From Bilifractor sp002394235 (GTDB lineage Bacteria; Bacillota; Clostridia; Lachnospirales; Lachnospiraceae): a stretch of 64,000 bases of DNA. Where the stretch lies: assembly GCF_052118845.1 (NCBI RefSeq), contig NZ_JBQKGJ010000018.1:8794-72793 (forward strand), in the 5' to 3' direction. The first letter of the stretch is position 1; each line of letters opens with the position of its first letter. Below the pieces are notes generated by a model, which did no database searches, was not told where the DNA came from, and saw nothing but the letters and a program-made list of their open reading frames with translations. A program made the position numbers and the translations under genes. Shown here in pieces: positions 25,228-34,693 of the stretch.

Positions 25228-26754
25228 TCACGCTTCTCTCATGTTGGTGTAGCCCATCAGATACTCGTCGACGCTGCAGGCGCATTTTCTACCTTCGGTG
25301 ACAGCCCAGACCACCAGGGACTGTCCGCGGTGCATGTCGCCTGCCGTGAAGACCTTCTCCACATTGGTCTTGTAATGGTCCGGCTCCGTTTCAACGGTGT
25401 TCCTCGCCGTAAGCTTCAGTCCGAAGGCCTTCGCTACATAGTTCTCGCACCCGGTGAAACCGGCAGCGATCAGAAGCAGATCGCAGGGAAGAGTCTTCTC
25501 CGTTCCCTCAATCATGACCATCTTGCGATTTTCAAATTTGACCCTGACGGTCACGATTTCCTTGAGGTTTCCTTTTTTGTCGGTGTGATATTCCTTGACT
25601 GTGGTCTCGTAGACTCTCGGATCATGACCGAACAGCCCGATCGCCTCCTCATGGCCGTAGTCGGTCTTCTTCACACGGGGCCACTGCGGCCACGGATTGG
25701 AAGCGCTTCTCTCCACCGGCGGCTCCGGCATCATTTCAAGCGCCGTGATGGATTTGCATCCGTGCCGGATCGATGTTCCGATACAGTCATTGCCGGTATC
25801 GCCGCCGCCGACAACGACGACGTTTTTGCCCTTCGCGCTGATGAAATCCTTCTGCTTCAGAAGGGTCTCGGCATCGCGGCTTGCCTCGGTCTTCCAGACA
25901 CCGTCCGTCATGCCGTGATCGAGAAGGCTCTTTGTCGTCGCCTTAAGGAAATCAACCGCGTAGTAAATCCCGTGAATCTTGTCCGGATCCGCTCCCGCAA
26001 GGGCTCTTGGCTGCTTTGCGCCGCACGCCAGAATGATGGCGTCGTATTCCTTCTCGAGCTCCTTCACAGACTCCTCTCCGATATTCACGCCGGTGCGGAA
26101 GACCACACCCTCTGCCTCCATCAGCTTCTGGCGGCGGCAGATGACGCTTTTGTCGAGCTTCATGTTCGGAATGCCGTACATCAGGAGTCCCCCGATCCGG
26201 TCTTCACGCTCAAAAACGGTCACCGAATGACCTCTGTGATTCAGCTCGTCCGCCGCGGCGAGTCCGGAAGGACCCGCTCCTACGACAGCTACCTTTTTTC
26301 CGCTTCTGACCTGCGGAATCCGGGGCTGAATGTACCCTTTCTCGAAGGCGGTCTCAATGATGAACCGCTCATTGTCATGAATCGTCACCGGGTCCCCGTA
26401 CTCGCCGTTGATACATGCCTTCTCGCAGAGCGCGGGGCAGACTCTTCCGGTGAACTCCGGGAAATTGCTGGTCTTGATCAGTCTGCTGAAGGCGTGCCGG
26501 AAATGGCCGCGGTACACCTGGTCGTTCCACTCGGGAATCAGGTTGTGAAGCGGGCATCCGGTCACCATCCCGTTCAGCTTCATCGCCGACTGGCAGAAGG
26601 GAACGCCGCAGTTCATGCAGCGCGCGCCCTGCTCCATCCGGTCCTCTTTTCCGAGGGGCACATGAAACTCCCTGAAATTCTGCACCCGTTCTTTTACCGG
26701 AACATCGGCATTGTCTTTTCTGCTGTATTCAAGAAAACCTGTCGCTTTACCCAT
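25228..26754 (-). CDS. gltD: Glutamate synthase, small (beta) subunit
   Basis: GltD supplies electrons from NADPH to the large subunit. The N-terminal cysteine region (RCMNCGVPFCQ, GCPLHNLIPEWN) holds the iron-sulfur ligands. The two nucleotide sites are GAGPSGLAAADEL near residue 150 (FAD) and VVGGGDTGNDC near 290 (NADPH). ATGFTGCENYV near 440 is the C-terminal FAD contact region. 508 aa is a little longer than the E. coli protein. The start codon overlaps the gltB stop by one base (TGATG), so the pair is translationally coupled. Confidence 0.96.
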   Translation of the reverse strand: MGKATGFLEYSRKDNADVPVKERVQNFREFHVPLGKEDRMEQGARCMNCGVPFCQSAMKLNGMVTGCPLHNLIPEWNDQVYRGHFRHAFSRLIKTSNFPEFTGRVCPALCEKACINGEYGDPVTIHDNERFIIETAFEKGYIQPRIPQVRSGKKVAVVGAGPSGLAAADELNHRGHSVTVFEREDRIGGLLMYGIPNMKLDKSVICRRQKLMEAEGVVFRTGVNIGEESVKELEKEYDAIILACGAKQPRALAGADPDKIHGIYYAVDFLKATTKSLLDHGMTDGVWKTEASRDAETLLKQKDFISAKGKNVVVVGGGDTGNDCIGTSIRHGCKSITALEMMPEPPVERSASNPWPQWPRVKKTDYGHEEAIGLFGHDPRVYETTVKEYHTDKKGNLKEIVTVRVKFENRKMVMIEGTEKTLPCDLLLIAAGFTGCENYVAKAFGLKLTARNTVETEPDHYKTNVEKVFTAGDMHRGQSLVVWAVTEGRKCACSVDEYLMGYTNMREA

Positions 26755-29700
26755 CAGGACACCCTCCTTGTTACTTCTTCGAACGCCTCAAGTACGGCAT
26801 TCTCATGCTTTACTCCCTGCTCCTCGTACTTTCCGATCGCCGTCAGCATTCTCTGATAGTCGTTCGGCACGACCTTCTTGAAGTCGGGAATCCATTTTTC
26901 AAAGTCAGACAGAATCTCGGCCGCCCGCTTCGATCCGGTCTCCTTCTCATAATCCTCCAGAATGTTCTTCAGCTCCTGGATGTCGTATTTGTCCGTAAGC
27001 TCCTGAAGGGTAACCATATCCTTGTTCATCCTGCGGTAAAGGGTGTGGTCGGAATCCAGTACATAAGCGATTCCGCCTGACATGCCTGCCGCAAAGTTCT
27101 TGCCCGTCGTCCCGAGGATAACGGCTCTTCCGCCGGTCATGTATTCCAGGCCATGATCACCGCAGCCCTCCGCGACTGCCGTCACTCCGGAGTTGCGGAC
27201 ACAGAATCTCTCGCCCGCAATACCGGCCACATAGACCTTTCCGGAGGTCGCGCCGTAGCAGGCGACATTTCCGATGATGATGTTCTCGTCCGCCCGGAAC
27301 GGAGCCTTCGGAGAAGGCACGACGACAAGCTTTCCGCCGGAAAGGCCCTTTCCAAAGCCGTCGTTCGCATCGCCTTCCAGATAGAGGGAGAGGCCCTTAG
27401 GAGCAAAAGCGCCGAAGGACTGTCCGCCGCCGCCTACCGCGTGTACGACAAAGGTGTCGTCGTCCAGATCGCTGCCGAATTTTCTGGTGATCTCGGATCC
27501 GAGGATGGTTCCGAACGCACGGTCCGTACTGGAAACCTTGAGCGTAATCTCCTGTCTGTCCGGTCTGCTTCCGTCTTTTCCTGAAAGAGCGTCTCTAAAC
27601 CTCGGGAGAAGAACCGCCTCGTCCAGCGTCTTCTCCAGATGGAAGTTGTATACGTCCTTCTGGTCAAAGTGCGATTTTTCCGCGTGTGCGTAGGACGGAT
27701 CAAGGATCAGATCCATATTGACCTCCGCCGCACGGTCTGTGATCAGATTGGTACGCTTCTCCAGGCAGTCGGTGCGGCCGATCATCTCATCCACGGTGCG
27801 GAATCCGAGCCTTGCCATAATCTCACGAAGCTGTCTTGCAATAAAAATCATGAAGTTCATGACATATTCCGGCTTGCCAGCGAAGCGCTTTCTGAGCTCC
27901 TCGTTCTGCGTCGCCACGCCGACCGGACAGGTGTCCTTGGAGCAGACTCTCATCATCATGCAGCCCATGCAGATCAGCGGAGCTGTCGCGAAGCCGTATT
28001 CCTCTGCGCCGAGCAGGGCGGCGATCGCGACATCGCGGCCGCTCATCAGCTTTCCGTCAGTCTCGATGATGACGCGGTCTCTCAGGCCGTTCTGAAGCAG
28101 GGACTGATGCGCCTCGGAGACGCCGAGCTCCCACGGCAGGCCGGCGTTATGGATCGAGGAGATCGGCGCAGCGCCGGTTCCTCCGTCGTATCCGGAAATC
28201 AGGATGACCTGAGCACCCGCCTTGGCTACACCGGAAGCAATCGTTCCGACGCCGCACTCGGATACCAGCTTGACGGAGATCCGCGCGTCCCGGTTGGCGT
28301 TCTTCAGATCATAGATCAGCTGTGCCAGATCCTCGATGGAATAAATATCATGGTGCGGCGGCGGAGAGATCAGAGCTACGCCCGGGGTTGAAAATCTGGT
28401 CGCGGCAACCCACGGATAGACCTTCTTGCCCGGAAGATGACCGCCCTCGCCCGGCTTTGCGCCCTGTGCCATCTTGATCTGAATTTCAGCCGCGCTGTTC
28501 AGGTACGCGTTGGTGACGCCGAAGCGTCCGGAAGCCACCTGCTTGATCGCCGAATTTTTCTCGGTTCCATATCTGGCCGGATCCTCACCGCCCTCACCGG
28601 TGTTCGACTTGCCGCCCAGCCGGTTCATCGCGATGGCCATGGTCTCGTGCGCTTCCTTCGAAATCGATCCGAAGGACATGGCACCGGTCTTGAAGCGCTT
28701 CACAATGCTTTCCACCGGCTCTACCTCCTCCAGCGGAACCGGATCCTGCTTCGGCGCGAATTCCAGAAGTCCGCGCAGGGTATGCGGTCTCTTGGAATCA
28801 TCCACCATATCGGTGTATTCACGGAACTTGTCATAGTCGCCGGTTTTTACCGCCTGCTGCAGGGTGACGATGGTCTCCGGATTATACAGGTGGTCCTCCT
28901 TGTCCTTGCCGCTTCTGAGGTAATGGAAGCCTACGGAATCCAGAGAGGTATCCACGGACAGACCAAGCGGATCAAAGGCATGATTGTGGCGGAAGGTGAT
29001 ACCTTCTTCGATCTCCTTGACGCCGATGCCGCCCACGCGGCTCACTGTTCCGGTGAAGTATTTGTCGATGGTCTCCTTGTCCAGACCGATCGCCTCAAAA
29101 ATACGCGCGGACTGGTAGGACTGAATCGTAGAGATACCCATCTTCGCAGCCGTCTTTACAACTCCGCCGAGAAGGGCCTTGTTGTAGTCGGCAATCGCAG
29201 TGTGATAGTCCTTGTCCAGCATGCCGATATCGATCAGCTCCGCGATGCACTCATGAGCCAGATACGGATTGATGGCACGGGCACCGAATCCCAGCAGCGC
29301 CGCGATCTGATGAACATCTCTCGGCTCCGCGCTCTCTAGGATCAGAGAAACTGCCGTTCTCTTCTTCGTGCGGACCAGATGCTGCTCCACGGATGATACC
29401 GCAAGAAGAGACGGAATCGGAACATGGTTCTCATCCACGCCGCGGTCGCTGAGAATGATGATATTTTTCCCGTTTGCATAGGCACGGTCCACTGTAATGT
29501 TCAGCTGCTCCAGCGCTCTCGCAAGGGAGGTGTTTTTGTAATACAGAAGCGAAACCACCTGTGCGTGGAAGCCTGGACGATCCAGCGACTTGATCTTCAT
29601 CAGGTCGACGCCGGTCAGAATCGGATGGCTGACCTCCAGCATCGTGCAGTTGCCGCTCTTCTCATTCAGAAGATCGCCGTCCGATCCGATATATACGGTG

Positions 29701-31307
29701 GTATCCGTGACGATTTCCTCGCGGAGAGAGTCAATCGGCGGGTTGGTAACCTGCGCAAACTGCTGCTTGAAGTAGTTGAACAGAAGCTGGTGCTGTCTGG
29801 ACAGTACCGCAAGCGGAACATCGTGTCCCATCGAAGCGGTCGGCTCGACGCCGTTTTCCGCCATCGGAAGGATCGAATCCTTGACGTCCTCATAGGTATA
29901 GCCGAATACCTTGTAGAGGCGGTCTCTCATCTCCTGGCTGTGTACCGGGATCTTCTTGTTCGGAATCGGAACGTCCTTGAGTCTCAGCAGGTTGCGGTCC
30001 AGCCACTCACCGTACGGCTGCCGGTGAGCATAGTATTTCTTGCAGTCGTCATCGGAGATGATTTTCTTCTTCTTCGTGTCGACCAGAAGAATTCTTCCGG
30101 GCGTCAGGCGGGATTTCTTCACCACATGTTCCGGCGGAATATCCAGAACGCCCACCTCAGAGGAGAGGATCAGCCGGTTGTCATCGGTGATGTAATACCG
30201 GGAAGGACGCAGTCCGTTCCGGTCAAGGGTCGCACCGAGCACATCTCCGTCGGAAAACAGGATTGCTGCCGGGCCGTCCCACGGCTCCATCATGGTCGCG
30301 TAGTAATGGTAGAAATCCTTCTTGTCCTCGTCCATGAAACGATTGTGGTTCCACGGCTCCGGAATGGTCACCATCATGGCAAGCGGAAGATCCATACCGT
30401 TCATGTAGAGGAATTCCAGCGTGTTGTCCAGCATCGCCGAATCGGAACCCGACGCGCTGATCACCGGATAAATCTTGTCGATGTCCTTCTCCATGATCGG
30501 GCTGGTCATGGTCTCCTCACGGGCGAGCATACGGTCCATGTTGCCGCGGATCGTATTGATCTCTCCGTTGTGCGCAATCATGCGGTACGGATGCGCGCGG
30601 TTCCAGGACGGAGTCGTGTTTGTGGAGAACCGGGAGTGCACAATTGCAATCGCCGTCCGGTAATCCTTGTCCTGGAGATCGCCGTAGAACCTTCTCAGCT
30701 GTTTGACCAGGAACATTCCCTTGTATACGATGGTTCTCGATGACAGGGAGCAGATATAGGTATCATCGGAGCTCTGTTCGAACTCACGTCTCACAACGTA
30801 CAGCTTCCGGTCAAATTCAATTCCTCTGGAGAGCTCCTCCGGCCGCTCGATGAAGCACTGCATAATATACGGCATGCAGTCCAGCGCAGCCTTTCCGAGG
30901 ATGCCGGGATTTGTCGGAACCGTTCTCCAGCCGAGCAGCTTCAGACCCTCCTTCTCCACAATGACCTTCATCATCCGCATCGCAAAGGTGCGCTTCATGG
31001 TATCCTGTGGAAAAAAGAACATGCCGACGCCGTAATCACCGGCGTCTTTCACTGCAATGCCCTCCTGCGCCGCGGCTTTGCGGAAAAAATCATGACTGAT
31101 CTGTGTCAGTATGCCGACACCGTCTCCGACTGTCCCGGTCGCGTCCTTTCCGGCACGATGTTCCAGCTTCTCAACGATGGCAAGCGCATCGTCCAGAACC
31201 CGGTTGTCCTGGTGTCCATCAATGTTTACAACCGCACCGATACCGCAGGCATCATGATCCTTCTGAAGCTGTCGATACTTTCTGATATGCTGTGTATACT
31301 CATCCAT
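26754..31307 (-). CDS. gltB: Glutamate synthase, large (alpha) subunit
   Basis: GltB turns glutamine plus 2-oxoglutarate into two glutamates. The 1517-aa precursor has a short propeptide; Cys21 in HDACGIGAV is the expected N-terminal nucleophile after cleavage. A central domain leads to the FMN-binding synthase domain (SGYDGGTGAAPISS near residue 1040) and the 3Fe-4S cysteines CMGCMMMRVCSKDTCPVG near 1100. The C-terminal GXGXG beta-helix domain (VVHAVGGGGQSFGAF onward) is complete. ATG follows GAGGAAG; a consensus promoter lies 70-95 bp upstream. Together with glnN (GSIII) upstream it gives a full GS-GOGAT route. Confidence 0.97.
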   Translation of the reverse strand: MDEYTQHIRKYRQLQKDHDACGIGAVVNIDGHQDNRVLDDALAIVEKLEHRAGKDATGTVGDGVGILTQISHDFFRKAAAQEGIAVKDAGDYGVGMFFFPQDTMKRTFAMRMMKVIVEKEGLKLLGWRTVPTNPGILGKAALDCMPYIMQCFIERPEELSRGIEFDRKLYVVRREFEQSSDDTYICSLSSRTIVYKGMFLVKQLRRFYGDLQDKDYRTAIAIVHSRFSTNTTPSWNRAHPYRMIAHNGEINTIRGNMDRMLAREETMTSPIMEKDIDKIYPVISASGSDSAMLDNTLEFLYMNGMDLPLAMMVTIPEPWNHNRFMDEDKKDFYHYYATMMEPWDGPAAILFSDGDVLGATLDRNGLRPSRYYITDDNRLILSSEVGVLDIPPEHVVKKSRLTPGRILLVDTKKKKIISDDDCKKYYAHRQPYGEWLDRNLLRLKDVPIPNKKIPVHSQEMRDRLYKVFGYTYEDVKDSILPMAENGVEPTASMGHDVPLAVLSRQHQLLFNYFKQQFAQVTNPPIDSLREEIVTDTTVYIGSDGDLLNEKSGNCTMLEVSHPILTGVDLMKIKSLDRPGFHAQVVSLLYYKNTSLARALEQLNITVDRAYANGKNIIILSDRGVDENHVPIPSLLAVSSVEQHLVRTKKRTAVSLILESAEPRDVHQIAALLGFGARAINPYLAHECIAELIDIGMLDKDYHTAIADYNKALLGGVVKTAAKMGISTIQSYQSARIFEAIGLDKETIDKYFTGTVSRVGGIGVKEIEEGITFRHNHAFDPLGLSVDTSLDSVGFHYLRSGKDKEDHLYNPETIVTLQQAVKTGDYDKFREYTDMVDDSKRPHTLRGLLEFAPKQDPVPLEEVEPVESIVKRFKTGAMSFGSISKEAHETMAIAMNRLGGKSNTGEGGEDPARYGTEKNSAIKQVASGRFGVTNAYLNSAAEIQIKMAQGAKPGEGGHLPGKKVYPWVAATRFSTPGVALISPPPHHDIYSIEDLAQLIYDLKNANRDARISVKLVSECGVGTIASGVAKAGAQVILISGYDGGTGAAPISSIHNAGLPWELGVSEAHQSLLQNGLRDRVIIETDGKLMSGRDVAIAALLGAEEYGFATAPLICMGCMMMRVCSKDTCPVGVATQNEELRKRFAGKPEYVMNFMIFIARQLREIMARLGFRTVDEMIGRTDCLEKRTNLITDRAAEVNMDLILDPSYAHAEKSHFDQKDVYNFHLEKTLDEAVLLPRFRDALSGKDGSRPDRQEITLKVSSTDRAFGTILGSEITRKFGSDLDDDTFVVHAVGGGGQSFGAFAPKGLSLYLEGDANDGFGKGLSGGKLVVVPSPKAPFRADENIIIGNVACYGATSGKVYVAGIAGERFCVRNSGVTAVAEGCGDHGLEYMTGGRAVILGTTGKNFAAGMSGGIAYVLDSDHTLYRRMNKDMVTLQELTDKYDIQELKNILEDYEKETGSKRAAEILSDFEKWIPDFKKVVPNDYQRMLTAIGKYEEQGVKHENAVLEAFEEVTRRVS

Positions 31308-31374
31308 ACTTATTCTTCCTCATCTGTGCAGTCTGCAGGTAATGATCCCGCAGGATTTATGAGCTTCTGATTTT

Positions 31375-31403
31375 TTTATATAGTGATTATCAGGGATATG
31401 CAA
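31375..31403 (-). promoter_or_regulatory. gltB promoter
   Basis: Minus strand TTGCAT and TATAAA with exactly 17 bp between. The leader is about 60 nt. The rest of the gap 31308-31668 holds only the glnN stem-loop. Confidence 0.82.
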
Positions 31404-31565
31404 GCAGTTTTTGCGCCATTTGTTCTCATATTTTGCAAATGTCTGCTTTTAAATAATCATCCGGGTCGTTTCCTGTACTTGTCTTGTACTTTATTCCGGG
31501 CGGGCTCCGCTTTTCATTATGGTTAAAATCAATTACCCTGCAAATCTGATTTTAAATACAGTTTT

Positions 31566-31599
31566 AGGAACTGCCGCGTTTTTACCCGCGACAGTTCCT
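31566..31599. terminator. Stem-loop past glnN
   Basis: AGGAACTGCCGCG pairs with CGCGACAGTTCCT (one mismatch). No clear T-run follows on the minus strand, so termination strength is uncertain. Confidence 0.55.
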
Positions 31600-31668
31600 G
31601 ATATTCACGATGCATTCCATTCTTCTGGCGTCCGGACTCTTTGGATTTCCGTCCCATTCCAGATTTTC

Positions 31669-33789
31669 TTATCGAAGTGAGAAAAGAAGTTCTCCGTAGG
31701 TCGGATACGGCAGATATTTCTCCGGAACGTAGATCTCCGCCGAGTCTACATAGCTGCGAAGGTTCTCCATATCCGTGAGTATCACGTCGTGATAGTAGCG
31801 AGCGCCCTCAAGGCCTTCGCGCTTCTCTGCTTTTGCTGTATCCTCTGTCAGCTTCGCCAGAGCGCTTCCGATTTCTCCGGAAAGGCTGTCCAGCTTTTTC
31901 AGGATTCCGGTCTCATATGCGCCGCCCTCATCTCCGAGCAGTGCCTTCTTCTGCGTGCTTTCCTCCGTCAGATCCTTCATATACCCGAGAAGTCCGCTGG
32001 TGAAATCTTTCCGTACCATCTCCTCCATGGTAAGGGCCTCGATGTGCACGGTCTTGGAATAGTTCTCCAGGAAGATCTCATATCTGGACTCAATCTCTTC
32101 CTTTGTGAAGATTTTATGCTTTGTGAAGAGCTCCACGTTTTTACTGTCGAGCAGCTTCGGCATCGCGTCCGGAAGAGACTTCAGATTCGCGAGGCCTCTC
32201 TTCTCCGCCTCGGCAATCCATTCATCCGTATAGCCGTTGCCGTTGAACAGGATTCTCTTGTGCTCATCCAGAATCTTCTTCAGAAGCTTGTGAATCTCCG
32301 CGTCAAGATCCTCTGCCGCCACATCCTTGAGCGCGTCATAGATGCGGGAAAGAGACTCTGCAACAGCTGTGTTCAGAATAATGTTGGGGTCAGCTACTGA
32401 CAGAGAGGAACCCGGCATACGGAATTCGAATTTGTTTCCGGTAAAAGCGAACGGTGATGTACGATTTCTGTCGGTCGTATCCTTGGTGATGTGCGGCAGT
32501 ACATGAACGCCCATTCCCATCTTCGTCTTTCCGGTTCCCACAAAGGCAGTTCCGTCATCGATGGATTTCAGCACGGCGGCGAGCTCGTCTCCCACAAAGA
32601 TAGAGATCACTGCCGGCGGCGCCTCGTTCGCTCCCAGTCTGTGATCGTTTCCTGCGGTTGCCACGGATACACGCATCAGATCCTGATAATCATCGACCGC
32701 CTCGATAACAGCCATCAGAAATACCAGGAACTGGGTATTCTCCGCCGGTGTTCTTCCTGGATCCAGAAGGTTCTCGCCTGTATCGGTGACAATGGACCAG
32801 TTGTTGTGCTTGCCGGATCCGTTAATTCCCTCGAAAGGCTTCTCGTGAAGCAGACATGCGTAATGATGCTTGTCCGCTACCTTCTTCATGACCTCCATCG
32901 TCAGCTGGTTGTGATCCACCGCAACGTTGGCAGTCTCGAATACAGGTGCCAGCTCATGCTGAGAGGGCGCAACCTCGTTGTGCTTTGTCTTCGCCGGAAC
33001 GCCAAGCTTCCAGAGCTCCTGTTCCAGATCATGCATGTATTCGGATACCTTCGGTTTCAGAACGCCGAAATAGTGATCCTCCATCTCCTGTCCCTTCGGT
33101 GCCGGAGCTCCGATCAGGGTGCGTCCGCACATCAGGAGATCCTTTCTCTGAAGGTACATATCCTTGTCGATCAGGAAATACTCCTGCTCGGAACCAACTG
33201 TGGTGTCAACATGTGTAACCTTCTCATTTCCGAGAAGATGAAGAACCTTGACCGCCTCCTTGGACAGAGCTTCCATGGAACGCAGAAGCGGAGTTTTCTT
33301 GTCCAGAGCTTCTCCGCCAAAGGAACAGAAGGCCGTCGGAATATAGAGAGATCCGTCCTTAATGAATGCCGGTGAAGAAGGATCCCACGCGGTATAGCCG
33401 CGCGCCTCAAAGGTCGCCCGAAGGCCGCCTGACGGGAAGCTGGAAGCATCCGGCTCGCCCTTTACCAGCTCTTTTCCGGAAAACTCCATGATTACCTTGC
33501 CGTCTCCGGTCGGAGAGATGAAGCTGTCGTGCTTCTCGGCCGTAAGTCCGGTCATCGGCTGGAACCAGTGTGTGAAATGCGTCGCGCCATGCTCGATCGC
33601 CCACTCCTTCATCACCGCCGCAACCGTATTCGCCACGTCAAGCTCCAGATGGCTGCCGTTTTTAATTGTCTTATGAACCGCCTTATATACGTCCTTCGGC
33701 AGACGTTCCTTCATAACCTGATCGTTGAATACCAGGCTGCCGAAGATTTCAGGAACGGATTTCACAAAATCAAGTCTTTTTTCTTCCAC
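31669..33789 (-). CDS. glnN: Glutamine synthetase type III
   Basis: GSIII makes glutamine from glutamate, ammonia and ATP. The 706 aa length and the sequence are of the GSIII class (EKRLDFVKSVPEIFGSLVFN at the start, TVGSEQEYFLID, and KHNEVAPSQHELAPVFE near residue 265 with metal ligands). NDHRLGANEAPPAVIS near 385 and PGSSLS near 460 are the ATP/glutamate site. The start is GTG with AGGAGG at 7 nt. No second GS is present here. It lies 360 bp from gltB on the same strand, upstream of it, and behind repeat elements. Confidence 0.97.
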   Translation of the reverse strand: MEEKRLDFVKSVPEIFGSLVFNDQVMKERLPKDVYKAVHKTIKNGSHLELDVANTVAAVMKEWAIEHGATHFTHWFQPMTGLTAEKHDSFISPTGDGKVIMEFSGKELVKGEPDASSFPSGGLRATFEARGYTAWDPSSPAFIKDGSLYIPTAFCSFGGEALDKKTPLLRSMEALSKEAVKVLHLLGNEKVTHVDTTVGSEQEYFLIDKDMYLQRKDLLMCGRTLIGAPAPKGQEMEDHYFGVLKPKVSEYMHDLEQELWKLGVPAKTKHNEVAPSQHELAPVFETANVAVDHNQLTMEVMKKVADKHHYACLLHEKPFEGINGSGKHNNWSIVTDTGENLLDPGRTPAENTQFLVFLMAVIEAVDDYQDLMRVSVATAGNDHRLGANEAPPAVISIFVGDELAAVLKSIDDGTAFVGTGKTKMGMGVHVLPHITKDTTDRNRTSPFAFTGNKFEFRMPGSSLSVADPNIILNTAVAESLSRIYDALKDVAAEDLDAEIHKLLKKILDEHKRILFNGNGYTDEWIAEAEKRGLANLKSLPDAMPKLLDSKNVELFTKHKIFTKEEIESRYEIFLENYSKTVHIEALTMEEMVRKDFTSGLLGYMKDLTEESTQKKALLGDEGGAYETGILKKLDSLSGEIGSALAKLTEDTAKAEKREGLEGARYYHDVILTDMENLRSYVDSAEIYVPEKYLPYPTYGELLFSLR

Positions 33790-33907
33790 TTTTTCTACCT
33801 CCTATTCCGGGAATGCATCTCACAACAGTGAATACAGCTCCTCTGCAGTTCTTCCCCGCCTCCCGGCCGGCCCGCACACGGCCCGGCATTCCCGGAGACT
33901 GCTGCTT

Positions 33908-34010
33908 TCGCGTAACGAGATAAAACACGCTGCGCGAGTTTTATCTCGCTATCGCGACGCTCGCCGCACACGAATACTTCGCATTCGGCTGCGGCTCACT
34001 GTTCGCGTAA
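33908..34010. mobile_element. Family B element, copy B1
   Basis: About 100 bp beginning CGAGATAAAAC, with an 11-bp stem to GTTTTATCTCG, then CTATCGCGACGCTCGCCGC and CATTCGGCTGCGGCTCACTG, ending TTCGCGTAA. It is joined directly to module C. It occupies the 5' side of glnN, whose promoter I cannot place. Confidence 0.85.
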
Positions 34011-34080
34011 AAAAAGACAGGCAGAGATGCTCTTATGATTAAGCATCTTTGCCTGTCATCAGTTCCCTATTCTATAAGAA
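34009..34080 (-). terminator. Terminator, module C copy 2
   Basis: Stem GACAGGCARAGATGC/GCATCTTTGCCTGTC (34016-34057) with a minus-strand T-run, flanked by the same CTATTCTATAAGAA bases as at gltD. It would end transcripts arriving from the aldehyde dehydrogenase and the A elements. Confidence 0.85.
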
Positions 34081-34108
34081 CACGCCCCAAAATAAAATAC
34101 TCATTTTT

Positions 34109-34693
34109 GTGTATAAGCTCTTCGAAAACGCATCCAGGATCGTCACACGCAAAGCGCGTGTAAGAGACTGGATGCGATTTCGAAGGCAACAGGTATGAGC
34201 ACGAAGTGACGCGCAAGCGGCACGAAAGTGCGAATGCCTGTTAGGATTGCGAGAGTGCGAAGCACGGAGCAATCCGCAGCTTATACACAAGTCCAGTCGC
34301 AATGTTCCTGGCACGCGGGGAGCTTGCTCACCGGCGGGCAGGAACATTAGCGACGACAACAGGTATGAGCATGAAGTGACGCGCAAGCGGCACGAGAATG
34401 CTCATACCTGTTAGCGGTGCGAGAGCTGCGCAGCAGCGCAGCACCGCGGGGACTTATACACTTACACTGAATAAATAAGCTCTTCGAAAACGCATCCAGG
34501 CCGCCTGTCGCAAAGCGTGTGTAAGAGACTGGATGCGATTTCGAAGGCAACAGGTATGAGCACGAAGTGACGCGCTAGCGGCACGAAAGTGCGAATGCCT
34601 GTTAGGATTGCGAGAGTGCGAAGCACGGAGCAATCCGCAGCTTATACACAAGTCCAGTCGCAATGTTCCTGGCACGCGGGGAACCTGCTCAGT
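34109..34693. mobile_element. Cluster of family A elements A5-A8
   Basis: Three full copies lie head to tail: A5 34109-34288, A6 34284-34461, A7 34466-34649. A truncated A8 runs from 34645 into the aldehyde dehydrogenase stop codon. A5 and A7 are one subtype (GCTCTTCGAAAACGCATCC start) and nearly identical to each other; A6 and A8 are the other (GTCCAGTCGCAATGTTCC start). Ends here read GTGTATAAGC/GCTTATACAC. Neighbouring copies share their terminal bases. Confidence 0.88.

Noticed and set aside
25084..26856. 590-codon open frame on the plus strand
   Set aside because: It lies fully antisense to gltD, whose protein has all family motifs. The long open frame follows from GC-rich third positions.
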